DNA from: Verrucomicrobiia bacterium
GTDB lineage: Bacteria; Verrucomicrobiota; Verrucomicrobiia; Verrucomicrobiales; Akkermansiaceae
Assembly (NCBI GenBank): GCA_030432565.1
Contig: JAUIGV010000011.1
Coordinates: 117,726 to 181,725 of the forward strand
Reading direction: 5' to 3'
Length of the DNA stretch: 64,000 bases
The notes below the pieces were generated by a model. The model was not told the origin of the DNA. It ran no database searches and saw only the letters and a program-made list of their open reading frames with translations. Below, in pieces: positions 7,891 through 17,494 of this stretch (its first letter is position 1; each line of letters starts with the position of its first letter). A program made the translations under genes and the position numbers.

Positions 7891-8430
7891 ATGTCACCGA
7901 ACACAAGTTCCAAAGCCGGTGTCCGGAAACGAATTCGCCAACTGATAAGCCAGTTGGGCGAATCCGAAATCTCCGAGGGGTCGCAGGACATTTGTGACCA
8001 ACTTGAATTTTCTTCAGGGACAGCCGTTGCCATTTTTGCAGGCCTCGCGAACGAACCGCAGCTCCTGGAATTGATCGAGTGCCGGCCGGAAGTGAAATGG
8101 TATCTTCCCAAAGTCATCGGCCCCGGTCAAATGGACTTTATCCGAATCAGGAGAGTTGAAGAATTGAGTCGGGGGGCTTTTGGAATCAAGGAGCCTCTCT
8201 CAGGCGCCAAGGCAAGTCACCTCGACGTCATCGTGTGCCCGGGCGTGGCTTTTACGAGCGAAGGGCTTCGCCTCGGCCAGGGTGGTGGTTTTTATGACCG
8301 GGCAATCCCAAGGTTTCCCAAAGCGCGAATCCTGGGAGTGGGATTTCAGTGCCAGATTGTGTCTCGCCTTCCCGTGGAAAAACACGATTGCCGGATGGAT
8401 CAAATCATTTCCCCCCGGACGGACGCCTGA
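7891..8430 (+). CDS. 5-formyltetrahydrofolate cyclo-ligase
   Basis: 179 residues from the ATG at 7891. The frame is open further upstream, but that part lies antisense to the 7303-7872 gene. The enzyme converts 5-formyl-THF to 5,10-methenyl-THF using ATP. Family marks are an N-terminal R-K-R-I-R-Q-L basic helix, the P-K-V-x-G-P segment, V-C-P-G-V-A-F, and the glycine-rich R-L-G-Q-G-G-G-F-Y-D-R signature near residues 127-137. Its 3' end overlaps the convergent apaG gene by 26 bases. The length matches the family. Confidence 0.92.
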   Translation: MSPNTSSKAGVRKRIRQLISQLGESEISEGSQDICDQLEFSSGTAVAIFAGLANEPQLLELIECRPEVKWYLPKVIGPGQMDFIRIRRVEELSRGAFGIKEPLSGAKASHLDVIVCPGVAFTSEGLRLGQGGGFYDRAIPRFPKARILGVGFQCQIVSRLPVEKHDCRMDQIISPRTDA

Positions 8431-8794
8431 GAGTGAATGCCGGGATTCTCACTCGAATGCCAAGGCCTGCCGAATCCACCCCGAAGAAAGCTCCGGAAAC
8501 CTCTGAATCGGATGCCACAACATGGTATGAATTATAGGAGAATTTCTCTCCGGGTTGAAGTTTGGGCGTTTCTCCAACGACTCCGGACCCTTCCACGACC
8601 ACAACCTCCCCCGCCCCATCTTTTAGGATCCATTTGCGAGCCAGAATTGTCACCGTCTTCGTGGACCCGTTGATAATGTGTATAAAGTAGGCGAAGGGAA
8701 ACGGCTTTTCGGGAGGGGCATCCAGCTGTGGCATAAAGACCACTTTCTCTACCTCAACCTTTAAGCCAGGGAGTTCCCGAAACGACGTGTCCAC
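8405..8794 (-). CDS. apaG: ApaG-domain protein
   Basis: 129 residues, the size of stand-alone ApaG (DUF525), an immunoglobulin-like beta-sandwich. The pattern P-F-A-Y-F-I-H-I-I-N, R-K-W, G-S-G-V-V-G-E-T-P-K-L-Q-P-G-E-K-F-S-Y, and a final R-V-R-I-P-A-F-T-L-R is the family signature. ApaG has been linked to Co/Mg resistance and diadenosine tetraphosphate metabolism in enterobacteria, but its molecular role is unclear. No apaH or ksgA lies alongside. It is convergent with the cyclo-ligase gene and overlaps its 3' end. Confidence 0.9.
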   Translation of the reverse strand: MDTSFRELPGLKVEVEKVVFMPQLDAPPEKPFPFAYFIHIINGSTKTVTILARKWILKDGAGEVVVVEGSGVVGETPKLQPGEKFSYNSYHVVASDSEVSGAFFGVDSAGLGIRVRIPAFTLRRPSGGK

Positions 8795-8878
8795 TTGCGA
8801 AGTCTATGAAACTCCCTTTTTCTAGCAAGCGCTTCCGCCTAAACTTGCGCCCAAAGGCAGCTGGCTTAGGATTGTCGT

Positions 8879-9700
8879 GTGCAAACTCCCATCGCTCTCA
8901 CAATCGCCGGGTCGGATAGTTCGGGCGGCGCTGGCCTGCAGGCTGACTTAAAGACCTTCTCAAGCTTCGGAGTGCATGGGCTGACCGCGGTGACCTGCGT
9001 TGTTTCCGAAACCCCCCTCATTGTAAGCCAGGTTCACCCCGTTCCTCCTGTGATTCTTCAGGACCAAATCCGGCTGCTTCTGGGAAGCTACCCCATTGGC
9101 GCAATTAAAACCGGCATGCTCTACTCCAAGCCTCACATCGTGGCGGTCTGCGAGCTACTGGCGAACACGGGGATCCCTCTCATTGTGGACCCCGTCATGG
9201 TCGCCTCAACCGGTGATCCGCTCATGAAGGAAGATGCCCTCGATGCCATCCGCGAGAGACTTCTTCCTCTGGCCACGGTGATCACCCCCAACCTTCCCGA
9301 AGCCGGAATCCTTCTTGGGAAATCAGTCATCACAATGGAGGATCAGGAAACTGCGGTGGCGGACCTATCGTCCGCCTTCGGAGTGTCGACCTACTTGAAG
9401 GGAGGTCATTTGGAAAACACCCGCACCCACCGGGATTTACTCCAAGCAGACGGGAAAATGTCCTCCTTCGAACATGAACACGTGGATTTGCCCCAAACCC
9501 ACGGAACCGGTTGCACCCTGGCCTCCGCCCTGGCTGCTGCGATCGCGTCTGGTTCAACCTTGGAGGAAGCGGCTCAAAAAGCCCATGACTTCACGCAGCA
9601 GGCACTCGTGAAGTCGGAATCGTGGAGTTGTCCGGGTTCCCAAAACAGGATCTACCATTTGAATCAATCGTCTCAGCTCGATGTAATTAATGAAAATTAA
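8879..9700 (+). CDS. thiD: Hydroxymethylpyrimidine/phosphomethylpyrimidine kinase
   Basis: 273 residues from a GTG with an AGGA ribosome-binding site 7 bases upstream (8868-8871). It phosphorylates HMP and HMP-P in thiamine synthesis. The N-terminus A-L-T-I-A-G-S-D-S-S-G-G-A-G-L-Q-A-D is the ThiD signature. G-A-I-K-T-G-M-L and D-P-V-M-V-A-S-T-G-D follow, then T-P-N-L-P-E-A, and the ribokinase-type G-T-G-C-T-L-A-S-A-L with the catalytic Cys region near residue 210. No TPP riboswitch or other thi gene is seen next to it. Confidence 0.95.
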   Translation: MQTPIALTIAGSDSSGGAGLQADLKTFSSFGVHGLTAVTCVVSETPLIVSQVHPVPPVILQDQIRLLLGSYPIGAIKTGMLYSKPHIVAVCELLANTGIPLIVDPVMVASTGDPLMKEDALDAIRERLLPLATVITPNLPEAGILLGKSVITMEDQETAVADLSSAFGVSTYLKGGHLENTRTHRDLLQADGKMSSFEHEHVDLPQTHGTGCTLASALAAAIASGSTLEEAAQKAHDFTQQALVKSESWSCPGSQNRIYHLNQSSQLDVINEN

Positions 9701-9812
9701 TAATTTTTCGAATGAAACACTTGCATAGACCACCGAAGCAGGAATAGTTGAGACAAGAGCACCTTCGCTGATTCCTAGGGATCAAACGGTGTTCACCACC
9801 AAAAAACCAATT

Positions 9813-10457
9813 ATGAAAAAACAAACAATTGTAGCTGCGGCTTCTGTCGCATTTTCAGCTCCAGCTTTCGCTGATTTCCAGGGTCTCGTCGATCGTTACG
9901 ATGATGTCAACGTAGCCGCCTCTGTCGGAGAAGCTGCCTCAAACGTCGGACGCTCGATTCTTGCCGTTCCTGGCAAGGTTGGACGCGGAGCTGCCAATCT
10001 CAACGATCAACTCCCTCCAATGCTTGCACAGGGAACCCGTGAGTTCGGTGTCGGCGGAAACGTAAACTTTGCCGATGATGTCGCTTACAACTTGAACCTC
10101 ACCTACGGCTACTTCGTTCGCGACCGCTGGGAAGTCGGTTTCGGTCTTGGAGTCCAGGGTGTCGAAAGTGACGCGACCTTCAGCCTCGGTCTTTTCACCG
10201 AGTACAACTTCTGCCTCGGCGAGGACTCCAAGTGGGTGCCATTCGTCGGATTCAACGCCAACTGGGCGAGCCTCGACTCCGATGCACTGGATGCAGACTC
10301 AATCGCGCTTGGTCTCGACGTCGGCGTGAAGTACTTCATTCGCGAAAACATTGCTGTGAGCTTCTCCATCGGTGCCGACTTTGCTTTCGACGACGTTTTC
10401 CCCGGCGAGGACGACATCCAGCAGCAAATCAACATCGGAACTCGCTTCTACTTCTAG
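9813..10457 (+). CDS. Small outer-membrane beta-barrel protein
   Basis: About 214 residues from the ATG at 9813, where a clear signal peptide begins (M-K-K-Q-T-I-V-A-A-A, cut after A-F-A). An upstream GTG at 9789 would add eight residues. After a helical 60-residue segment come alternating aromatic/polar strands (Y-N-L-N-L-T-Y-G-Y-F, W-E-V-G-F-G-L-G-V, L-G-L-F-T-E-Y-N-F) and the chain ends in R-F-Y-F, the outer-membrane insertion signal. It resembles OmpW/OmpA-type 8-strand barrels. Codon use looks optimised and a strong terminator follows, so it may be highly expressed. The role is unknown. Confidence 0.82.
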   Translation: MKKQTIVAAASVAFSAPAFADFQGLVDRYDDVNVAASVGEAASNVGRSILAVPGKVGRGAANLNDQLPPMLAQGTREFGVGGNVNFADDVAYNLNLTYGYFVRDRWEVGFGLGVQGVESDATFSLGLFTEYNFCLGEDSKWVPFVGFNANWASLDSDALDADSIALGLDVGVKYFIRENIAVSFSIGADFAFDDVFPGEDDIQQQINIGTRFYF

Positions 10458-10485
10458 GATCCTGATCCTTCATTAGAACACTTTA

Positions 10486-10510
10486 GCCCCCGCCGGAAAC
10501 GGTCGGGGGC
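10486..10510 (+). terminator. Rho-independent terminator after the beta-barrel gene
   Basis: GCCCCCG (10486-10492) pairs with CGGGGGC (10504-10510), with an inner CCG/CGG pairing around a GAAA tetraloop, and TTTTTAT follows on the plus strand. It lies 28 bases after the stop of the barrel gene. It also faces the 3' end of the convergent DMT permease gene (stop at 10,514). Confidence 0.85.
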
Positions 10511-10513
10511 TTT

Positions 10514-11386
10514 TTATATTCCCAGCACAACTGCCAGGGCAATCACCATCAGGACCGCTCCAAGACTCTGTTTTCTGACAAAGCGTGGATCGCTTTTGCG
10601 CCCGATCAGGTAGAGGAAAAGAACGGCCATGAGGCCACGCGAGCTGTAAACCACATTGCTCAAAGTGGGCTGACCGTAACGGCTGAATGCCAGGTTTACC
10701 GCAAGTGCTTGCAGCCCCAGTAAGAGCCCCGCTCCAACCACGACGACGGTGATGCGCGGATTCCCTGCCAGCATTACCATCTGCTCGCGACGGCGACATA
10801 GCAGGCCGATCGAAATGATACCACTGGTGCCCATCATCAATATCAGCCAGCGGTCGGGGCCGATTTCCCGGCTTTGCCACCCGGTGAGAAAGTCGTTGAT
10901 GCCAAAAAACAAACAGGCAGCCAAGGTAAGCCCCACGGTTGCTCGATGAGTCCGCCAACCCTCGGCACTCCCTCCCGAAACCAAAAAGACTGCCAGTGTT
11001 GCTAAAACAACCCCGCAAACCAAATTCCAGGAACTCGGTTCAAGTCCCACCATGATCGAGAGGAATCCCACAATCACCACTTTCATTCCCAATGCCGACG
11101 AATGAACCGCAAGATCACCCGTCTTCACCGATTGAGTGGAAAACCATTGTCCCAGAAAGAAGAGGGCTCCATTTCCCACCGCCCACCAATCTCTCCCAGA
11201 AATCTCCCAACCTCCGTTTGGGCTAAGATAGCAAAGGAAAATGAACCCGGTCACGAGATTCGCAACCGCAACGAGGACCGACAAACGGACACCGTGGGAA
11301 GTCCCTTTCTGGATGCACCAACCGAGTAGCGGATGCAATGCCGCACCGATCAGAGGGAGCCACACGGCTCCGCCGGGAAGCGTCAT
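10514..11386 (-). CDS. DMT-superfamily (EamA-like) permease
   Basis: 290 residues with about ten hydrophobic segments evenly spaced, the topology of the drug/metabolite transporter superfamily (two repeats of five helices). Glycine-rich helices such as S-A-L-G-M-K-V-V-I-V-G-F and the last pair N-V-V-Y-S-S-R-G-L-M-A-V-L-F-L-Y fit EamA-type proteins. It would sit in the inner membrane. The substrate cannot be read from sequence. It is convergent with the beta-barrel gene and shares its terminator region. Confidence 0.8.
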   Translation of the reverse strand: MTLPGGAVWLPLIGAALHPLLGWCIQKGTSHGVRLSVLVAVANLVTGFIFLCYLSPNGGWEISGRDWWAVGNGALFFLGQWFSTQSVKTGDLAVHSSALGMKVVIVGFLSIMVGLEPSSWNLVCGVVLATLAVFLVSGGSAEGWRTHRATVGLTLAACLFFGINDFLTGWQSREIGPDRWLILMMGTSGIISIGLLCRRREQMVMLAGNPRITVVVVGAGLLLGLQALAVNLAFSRYGQPTLSNVVYSSRGLMAVLFLYLIGRKSDPRFVRKQSLGAVLMVIALAVVLGI

Positions 11387-11458
11387 TGGACACAGAATGG
11401 AGAATTCATGCCCAAATTGATATGACGAGTGAGGGCTGGGGTGACGGGTGTCGTCAGC

Positions 11459-12358
11459 CTACTTGACTGGAGTGACTTTCTCTTTTGTCGGGAAGTCTTT
11501 GGACCAGTCGACTGTCACCTCTTTGGTGGCGGCCCACTCGGCACCTCTCAAAAGTGTGTCGTAGAATCCACGGCACTGCATCGAGTAATCGGCATGACCG
11601 AGGGTGGTGTGGAAAACACGGCCTTTGCCATAATCGAGAGCCATGAGCATGGGTTCGTCTCGTTTGGTTTTTTCACTCGGAGCAGTGGCAAGAACCGTCA
11701 TGTTCTTGGCCGGCCCCCGAAGCATGTCATAGAGCTCGTCCTTGGTGTGCAACCACTCTTTGGGCATGTTCTTGGTGACCGGATGATCATCAGCACGGTT
11801 TGTAATTACAAACTCGTGCTGGGGACCGTGGTTTCCACCTCTTCCTTCCGACTCATCAACGACTTCCTTGCCGTCTTTGTAATAAACATAGGGGCCGCTC
11901 TTTTCGTTCCTTCCTCCCCAGCCGCCGAGACCGATCATCTCGTTATACTCGGGCCACATTGAAAATGCGTTGTCGGCAGCGTGGACCACGACGAACCCGC
12001 CGCCATTTTTCACAAAATCCACGAAAGAGGCGCGAACTTCACCAGGCCACATCTGACCGTTGTAATTGCTGACCACGACATCGTATTTGTCGAATTCCGG
12101 ACGCCATTTGTCCCACTCTTCTTTGGCGGCCTTGTTTCCGGGGCTCGTGCTAACATCGACCGAGAAGCGGTCATTGCTTCCAAAAATTTTCTTCAAAACC
12201 GGAGTGGTCTCCTGCCACTTGTGGTTGTTTTGACCATCGAGGATGAGGACTTTGACAACCTTTGACTCCTTTTCGTCATCCTTCTTTGCAGCAAAACCGA
12301 CGAAGACAAAACTAGCGAGAAGCATCAAGGCGATGCCGAGTGTGAAACGTTTCTTCAT
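11459..12358 (-). CDS. Secreted ThuA-domain protein
   Basis: 299 residues. Signal peptide at 1-24 (K-K-R-F followed by a hydrophobic stretch to F-A-A). The ThuA fold, a class I glutamine amidotransferase-like domain, is shown by V-K-V-L-I-L-D-G-Q-N-N-H-K-W, Y-D-V-V-V-S-N-Y-N-G, F-V-K-N-G-G-G-F-V-V-V-H-A-A-D-N and G-R-V-F-H-T-T-L-G-H. ThuA domains are common in Verrucomicrobia and Planctomycetes and are linked to sugar metabolism, but the reaction is not established. It is divergent from the M20 peptidase gene, with about 80 bases between the two starts. Confidence 0.88.
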   Translation of the reverse strand: MKKRFTLGIALMLLASFVFVGFAAKKDDEKESKVVKVLILDGQNNHKWQETTPVLKKIFGSNDRFSVDVSTSPGNKAAKEEWDKWRPEFDKYDVVVSNYNGQMWPGEVRASFVDFVKNGGGFVVVHAADNAFSMWPEYNEMIGLGGWGGRNEKSGPYVYYKDGKEVVDESEGRGGNHGPQHEFVITNRADDHPVTKNMPKEWLHTKDELYDMLRGPAKNMTVLATAPSEKTKRDEPMLMALDYGKGRVFHTTLGHADYSMQCRGFYDTLLRGAEWAATKEVTVDWSKDFPTKEKVTPVK

Positions 12359-12439
12359 GCCCCATTGTCACCAAGGCCACCCCTGATTGCCAAGACGAAA
12401 AACTTCCACATTGGTATTCGTCTCCCTAAGGTCCTCCTT

Positions 12440-13558
12440 GTGCACTCTGTCGTCGAACTCCTGCAGGCTCTCGTCCAAATCCCTTCTGTGAATCCCGAGG
12501 GCGACCCCGAGGTATCTCCCGGAGGAGAAGAAGAGGTGGCCATGCTGGTTTCCGGCTTCCTCCAACAATACGGTTTCAAACCCATCTTCGAGGAGGTGGA
12601 GCCAGGACGCCCCAACTTGATCGCGCGGGCTCCAGGCTCCGAAAACCGCCCTCGAATTCTTCTTGGGCCTCATTTCGACACGGTTGGGGTCACCGGAATG
12701 ACGATTGACCCGTTTTCCGGATCCATCAGCGATGGCAAGGTCCACGGCAGGGGCACCTCGGACACCAAAGGGCCCATGGCGGCCATGCTCTGGGGGCTTC
12801 GCGAGAATGCTCACCTTTTGGCAAAACTCCCGGTGGCAGTCGATTTCGTGGGATTTATGGGAGAGGAGTCAAGTCAACCGGGTTCCCGGCATTTTGCAAA
12901 AAATCACGCAAAGGAGTATGAGTTTGCCATTGCCGGCGAACCTACTTCCCTCGAAGCCGTTTACTGCACCAAAGGCTGTCTTTGGGCCAAGGTGAAAGCG
13001 ACCGGCAAGGCCACACACGCATCCCAACCCCACCTGGGTGAGAACGCGATTCTGAAGTTGCTTAACGAACTGCAAGATCTTCAGGGCCCCTTTCTCGAGT
13101 GTCTCGCAAATTATCACCACCCCGTATTGGGGCAATCGACAATGAATGTCGGTATGATCTCCGGAGGCACGCGCGCGAACATCGTGCCCGCCCAGGCAGT
13201 GGCTGATCTTGATATCAGAACGGTCCCCTCGTTGGTGGAAGACGAACCGGCGAGCGAAATTCTGAAACGCCATTTGAGGAATGTTGAACTTGTCCACAGC
13301 GCGGAATCTCCACCCATGTCCATGTCCGACAGTCATCCCTGGCTTTTGAAACTCCGGGAGATTCATTCAAATCTCAAACTGACCGGTGCCCCCTGGTTCT
13401 CGGATGCCGCTCATTTATCGGCTGCCGGACTTCCTTCAATTTGCCTTGGGCCCGGATCGATCGACCAAGCGCACACCGCTGATGAGTTCATTCGAATCTC
13501 GGATCTTGAAGATGGGGCGGCTTGGTTTTCCGCGCTGATTGCAGGTCTGTCCTCCTGA
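12440..13558 (+). CDS. M20-family metallopeptidase (ArgE/DapE-like deacylase)
   Basis: 372 residues from the GTG at 12,440, which has AAGG eight bases upstream. A TTG at 12,365 would add 25 residues unlike the family. Zinc-ligand motifs are visible: G-P-H-F-D-T-V (metal His, then catalytic Asp), G-R-G-T-S-D-T-K-G with bridging Asp, M-G-E-E-S with the general-base and metal Glu, and a C-terminal A-H-T-A-D-E-F. The dimerisation domain has T-H-A-S-Q-P-H-L-G-E-N-A. Such enzymes remove acyl groups from amino acids (acetylornithine deacetylase, succinyl-DAP desuccinylase) or cut dipeptides. Which substrate applies cannot be told here. Confidence 0.9.
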   Translation: MHSVVELLQALVQIPSVNPEGDPEVSPGGEEEVAMLVSGFLQQYGFKPIFEEVEPGRPNLIARAPGSENRPRILLGPHFDTVGVTGMTIDPFSGSISDGKVHGRGTSDTKGPMAAMLWGLRENAHLLAKLPVAVDFVGFMGEESSQPGSRHFAKNHAKEYEFAIAGEPTSLEAVYCTKGCLWAKVKATGKATHASQPHLGENAILKLLNELQDLQGPFLECLANYHHPVLGQSTMNVGMISGGTRANIVPAQAVADLDIRTVPSLVEDEPASEILKRHLRNVELVHSAESPPMSMSDSHPWLLKLREIHSNLKLTGAPWFSDAAHLSAAGLPSICLGPGSIDQAHTADEFIRISDLEDGAAWFSALIAGLSS

Positions 13559-13583
13559 TTTTGGAATCCCAAGAGTACCCCTT

Positions 13584-13853
13584 CTAGCGACAGTAGCGCG
13601 CGCTATGATGAACATTGTGCCCCCAGCCATTGTTGTAATAACGGCGCCCAGACGTATGGCGCCGATGCTCGCGGCGTTCGCCATTATTTTTTCCAATTGA
13701 ATAAGCCAAGGCCCCAAGAGCCACTGCGCCAATGGCAGCTCCGGCTGGATCGATTGCTTGGCGACGATTTCCATAAGAATCGAAACTTGTGGTGCAACTC
13801 GCCCCCATCACTCCGACTAAGATTCCCGCAGTCAACTTTAGTAACTTTTTCAT
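13584..13853 (-). CDS. Small predicted lipoprotein
   Basis: About 89 residues from M-K-K-L-L-K-L at 13,853; an ATG at 13,883 would add 10 residues before the signal. The signal peptide ends in V-M-G-A-S-C, a lipobox, so the mature protein would start at a lipidated Cys. A glycine/alanine hydrophobic segment (I-G-A-V-A-L-G-A-L-A-Y) and a basic tail rich in R, H, N and Y follow, resembling glycine-zipper envelope lipoproteins. It is convergent with the M20 gene. Confidence 0.65.
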   Translation of the reverse strand: MKKLLKLTAGILVGVMGASCTTSFDSYGNRRQAIDPAGAAIGAVALGALAYSIGKNNGERREHRRHTSGRRYYNNGWGHNVHHSARYCR

Positions 13854-13919
13854 CGTGGTTGTAGGACTGTGGTTAAGGATCATTTATTCAATTCACACCC
13901 GGAAACCAGATCGCAAAAA

Positions 13920-13945
13920 ACCGGAACCCCTGATGAGGTCCCGGT
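13920..13945 (-). terminator. Rho-independent terminator after trxB
   Basis: A 9-bp stem on the minus strand (ACCGGGACC with GGTTCCGGT, one G-U pair) with an 8-base loop is followed by TTTTTTG. It lies 25 bases beyond the trxB stop, in the direction of transcription. Confidence 0.85.
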
Positions 13946-13970
13946 ATTGAGGAATCGAGAAACGCTGCTC

Positions 13971-14897
13971 CTACTCGCCGTCGGTTAGATACCGCTCCGC
14001 TTCAATCGCGGCGGCACAACCTTGTCCGGCTGCAGTGATTGCCTGACGGTATACGTGATCAGCGACATCACCCGCAGCGTAAAGTCCTGGAGTTTTCGTG
14101 CCGGTGCTGTGTGCGTTTTGAAGAATGTATCCATTCTCATCGAGGTCAACGAGGTCGCCAACAAACTGGGAATTTGGAACGTGGCCGATCGCCACAAAGA
14201 CACACTTCACCTCGAGCTCCGACTTCTCGCCGGTCTTGAAATTCTCAAGGTTGACTGCGCGAACCTCACCTTCTTCATCTGTCAAATATTCGGTGATCCC
14301 CGAATCCCAAACCGGCTCGACCTTGTCATTCGCAAGCACCCGATCGGCCATGATCTTTGATGCTCTAAGCTCATCACGGCGGTGAACGAGGTAAACCTTC
14401 GATGCGAAGCGAGTCAGGAAATTTGCCTCTTCACAAGCAGAATCCCCCCCGCCAACCACGGCGACCGGAACGTCACGATAGAATGCACCATCGCAAGTTG
14501 CACAGGATGTCACGCCATGGCCCACCAAGCTCATCTCATTCTCAAGTCCGAGATAGCGCGGAGCTGCTCCAGTGGCGATGATAACGGTCTTTGACTGGAT
14601 CGTTCCAGAGTCAGTCTCGAGACTGAACGTGCCATCATCATTTTTGGTGATTTCATTGACCTTCTTGTATTCGACCTTGGCTCCGAACTTTTCAGCCTGC
14701 TGCTGCATCCGCCCCATCAATTCCGGCCCCATTACTCCCTCGGGAAAGCCCGGGAAGTTCTCCACTTCGGTCGTGGTCGTCAACTGCCCGCCAAGCTGGG
14801 TCCCCGAGAGGACAAGTGGCTCCAGATTCGCACGACCCGTGTAGATTGCAGCGGTCCAACCGGCACAACCAGTTCCAATAATAACAACGTTTTCCAT
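13971..14897 (-). CDS. trxB: Thioredoxin reductase
   Basis: 308 residues. It passes electrons from NADPH via FAD to thioredoxin. The FAD motif is [13 protein letters not shown] (residues 5-17), with Cys11 where Pro is common. The redox-active pair is Cys132/Cys135 in S-C-A-T-C-D-G. The NADPH motif [14 protein letters not shown] follows. The C-terminal [10 protein letters not shown] closes the FAD site. It lies 68 bases downstream of ftsH on the same strand and ends at a clear terminator. Thioredoxin itself is not in the window. Confidence 0.95.
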   Translation of the reverse strand: MENVVIIGTGCAGWTAAIYTGRANLEPLVLSGTQLGGQLTTTTEVENFPGFPEGVMGPELMGRMQQQAEKFGAKVEYKKVNEITKNDDGTFSLETDSGTIQSKTVIIATGAAPRYLGLENEMSLVGHGVTSCATCDGAFYRDVPVAVVGGGDSACEEANFLTRFASKVYLVHRRDELRASKIMADRVLANDKVEPVWDSGITEYLTDEEGEVRAVNLENFKTGEKSELEVKCVFVAIGHVPNSQFVGDLVDLDENGYILQNAHSTGTKTPGLYAAGDVADHVYRQAITAAGQGCAAAIEAERYLTDGE

Positions 14898-14965
14898 AAT
14901 TAATTTTTAAAAGGGTGTTCCGGAAAGCTCCTTCCGGGAAAAGTTCAACTGAATGAGAGTAGAGC

Positions 14966-17344
14966 CTAGGCAGGCGCCCCAACGACCTCCGGTGGAAGGG
15001 TCCCATCGTCGTCCCGCTTCTCTTCGCTGGTCGACTCGGGAGCCTTTTCCTTCTTCATATCATCAGGAATCTCGGGGGGCTCGGGTGGTTTGGGTGGGTC
15101 CTTCATTTCGCCATGCTCCATGAGGTCCTTGATATGCTTGGCATCAAGCGTCTCAAACTCCAGAAGCGCCTCCGAAATTTTATCAAGCAAGGTCCGGTTC
15201 TCTTTAAGAAGTCTCTCCGCCTCCTTATAGGCATGATCGATCAAATCCTTGATTTCGTTATCAATTTTTTGAGCGGTGTCTTCGGAGTAGTTCTTTGACT
15301 GCCCCATCATGTCGCGGGAAAGGAAGCCTCCCCCGCCCCCGCCGTCGCCATACTCGACCATTCCGAGGTCGGTGCTCATCCCCCATTCGCAAACCATTTT
15401 GCGGGCAAGGTTCGTGGCCATGCGGATGTCACCCATCGCTCCGTTCGTGACGTCTCCGAAAATGATTTCCTCGGCCACTCGTCCGCCCATGAGCACGATG
15501 AGTTGGGATAAAAGCTCATTCTTGCGATAGTTAAACCGATCTTCATCCGGGAGAAACATGGTCGATCCAAGAGAAGGTCCGCGGGGTATGATGGTGACCT
15601 TGTGCAGGGGATCAGTGTGATCCAAAATTTCGTTCAGAATCGCGTGACCGGCCTCGTGGTAGGCGGTGTTCTTCTTCTCCTTGTCAGATAAAGCAAGACT
15701 TCGTCGTTCGCGCCCCCAGCGGACCTTGTCGCGCGCTTCCTCCATCTCGGCAAGAGTGACCGCTTTGATCCCTTTGCGAGCAGCAAGCAAAGCGGCCTCG
15801 TTGATAAGATTTGCCAATTCTGCACCTGAGAAGCCCGGGGTTCCTCGGGCAATGACGGCCAGATCCGTTCCGGCGGCCAGTTTGATCTTCTTGGCGTGCA
15901 CATCAAGAATTTGCTCGCGTCCTTTAACGTCAGGAAGAGAAACCGTGACCTGTCGATCAAAACGACCGGGGCGAAGAAGCGCCGGATCAAGAACGTCGGG
16001 GCGGTTGGTGGCCGCGATAATGATGACTCCTTCCTGGGTGTCGAAACCGTCCATCTCAACAAGAAGCGCATTCAAGGTCTGCTCGCGCTCGTCGTGACCA
16101 CCGCCCATGCCCTGGCCCCGATGGCGTCCGACCGCGTCAATTTCGTCGATAAAAACAAGGCAGGGAGCATGCTTTTTGCCTTGTTCGAACATATCGCGAA
16201 CGCGGCTTGCACCGACTCCAACGAACATCTCGACGAAGTCCGAACCACTGATCGAAAAGAACGGGACATCAGCCTCACCGGAAATTGCGCGGGCCAAGAG
16301 GGTCTTGCCTGTTCCCGGAGGACCCACCATCAATACCCCCTTGGGAATCGTTCCCCCGAGAGCCTGGAACTTGCGAGGGTCGCGAAGGAAGTCAACGATC
16401 TCATAGAGTTCTTCTTTTGCTTCCTGGATGCCGGCAACGTCCTTGAAGGTCACCTTGTGCTGGTCCATTGTCAGGAGCTTGGCCTTGGATTTGCCGAAGC
16501 TCATTGCGCCCCTCCCTGCTGACTTCATCTGGTGACGAAAAAGGAAGAAGATCAGCACGATCAAAAGGAGGACCGGCAGAAGGCTCATCATGATCTTGCC
16601 GAAAGTGTTGTCCTGATTGCGAGTTGAGATCCCGGAGTCAATGAGCGCTTCCAGTTTTCCGCGCGAGCTTGCGCTCAGTTTGACCTGGAAGCCTTTGAGT
16701 CTGGCAGCATCATTTTCATCCTTGGCCAACTTTTCGAGTTCCTCCGGGCTGAAAGCAACAGGCTTCCCTTTGGTCGCATAGAGAGTGGCAACGTTTGAAT
16801 TCAGCTCGCGAAAGATTTGAAACTGCACATCCTTGCCAAGAACCAGCTTGTTTTCCGACAGGAGTGTTTTGATCCGGGAAAAAGGAACTTCCTGAGCCGA
16901 AGCGTCCTGCTCGGGCGCTTCGACAACCCAGTTCAATTTCTCGCCAAAAGTCTCATCAAGATCGTTGCTGATGCTGTCGATATCAACCTGGACGATGGCT
17001 TTGATCGGAGTCTGATCGTCCCATTGTTTCACTAACACGGTTTCTTCGGAATAGCGTCCGGTGATTTCAGCCCGGGCTTCACCCGTGAAAGTCACCAGTT
17101 CAAGTTTTCCGTTTTTATAGTCTTTCGAGACCGTTTGGAGGACACGTCCCTCGAGCAAAGCCTCACGAAACTCCGTGAATTTTAGGGTCTCACGATCGCT
17201 ATCGCTTGCCCCGTCAATCGCCACGAAAATGATCGCCAGGGCGATGGTGAACAGAATGATCACTTTCCAGTTCACCCCCTTGTCAGGAGGAGTCTGGGCT
17301 GGCTTTTTCGATCCCGGGGATGCTGGTGGCTGTTGCTCGGACAT
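14966..17344 (-). CDS. ftsH: ATP-dependent zinc metalloprotease FtsH
   Basis: 792 residues, longer than the common 610-650. It is a membrane-bound hexameric AAA+ protease that degrades misfolded membrane proteins and regulators. The N-terminal tail is Pro-rich; a first membrane helix lies at about residues 26-43. The periplasmic part is enlarged (about 44-250), and a second helix follows near 255-270. The AAA domain has Walker A G-P-P-G-T-G-K-T (Lys347), Walker [10 protein letters not shown] and the SRH R-P-G-R-F-D-R. The zinc site is H-E-A-G-H (563-567). The C-terminus is an acidic, Pro-rich tail (about residues 740-792) absent from short FtsH. trxB follows on the same strand. Confidence 0.96.
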   Translation of the reverse strand: MSEQQPPASPGSKKPAQTPPDKGVNWKVIILFTIALAIIFVAIDGASDSDRETLKFTEFREALLEGRVLQTVSKDYKNGKLELVTFTGEARAEITGRYSEETVLVKQWDDQTPIKAIVQVDIDSISNDLDETFGEKLNWVVEAPEQDASAQEVPFSRIKTLLSENKLVLGKDVQFQIFRELNSNVATLYATKGKPVAFSPEELEKLAKDENDAARLKGFQVKLSASSRGKLEALIDSGISTRNQDNTFGKIMMSLLPVLLLIVLIFFLFRHQMKSAGRGAMSFGKSKAKLLTMDQHKVTFKDVAGIQEAKEELYEIVDFLRDPRKFQALGGTIPKGVLMVGPPGTGKTLLARAISGEADVPFFSISGSDFVEMFVGVGASRVRDMFEQGKKHAPCLVFIDEIDAVGRHRGQGMGGGHDEREQTLNALLVEMDGFDTQEGVIIIAATNRPDVLDPALLRPGRFDRQVTVSLPDVKGREQILDVHAKKIKLAAGTDLAVIARGTPGFSGAELANLINEAALLAARKGIKAVTLAEMEEARDKVRWGRERRSLALSDKEKKNTAYHEAGHAILNEILDHTDPLHKVTIIPRGPSLGSTMFLPDEDRFNYRKNELLSQLIVLMGGRVAEEIIFGDVTNGAMGDIRMATNLARKMVCEWGMSTDLGMVEYGDGGGGGGFLSRDMMGQSKNYSEDTAQKIDNEIKDLIDHAYKEAERLLKENRTLLDKISEALLEFETLDAKHIKDLMEHGEMKDPPKPPEPPEIPDDMKKEKAPESTSEEKRDDDGTLPPEVVGAPA

Positions 17345-17494
17345 AATAAACTACCGGCGGGCTGAGAGCCTTTTGTGCCGGCACCGGACGCTAGCGCAAG
17401 AAAATGGAATGAAAATGCCTTTTTTTGCGGATTTGCGCGACCTGCACCGAGCGACCCAACGCCTGCGTAATGGAAACATAGCTCTGGTCCCATA

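Noticed and set aside
8820..8878. TPP riboswitch before thiD
   Set aside because: The gap to the upstream gene is too short and lacks the conserved THI-box bases.
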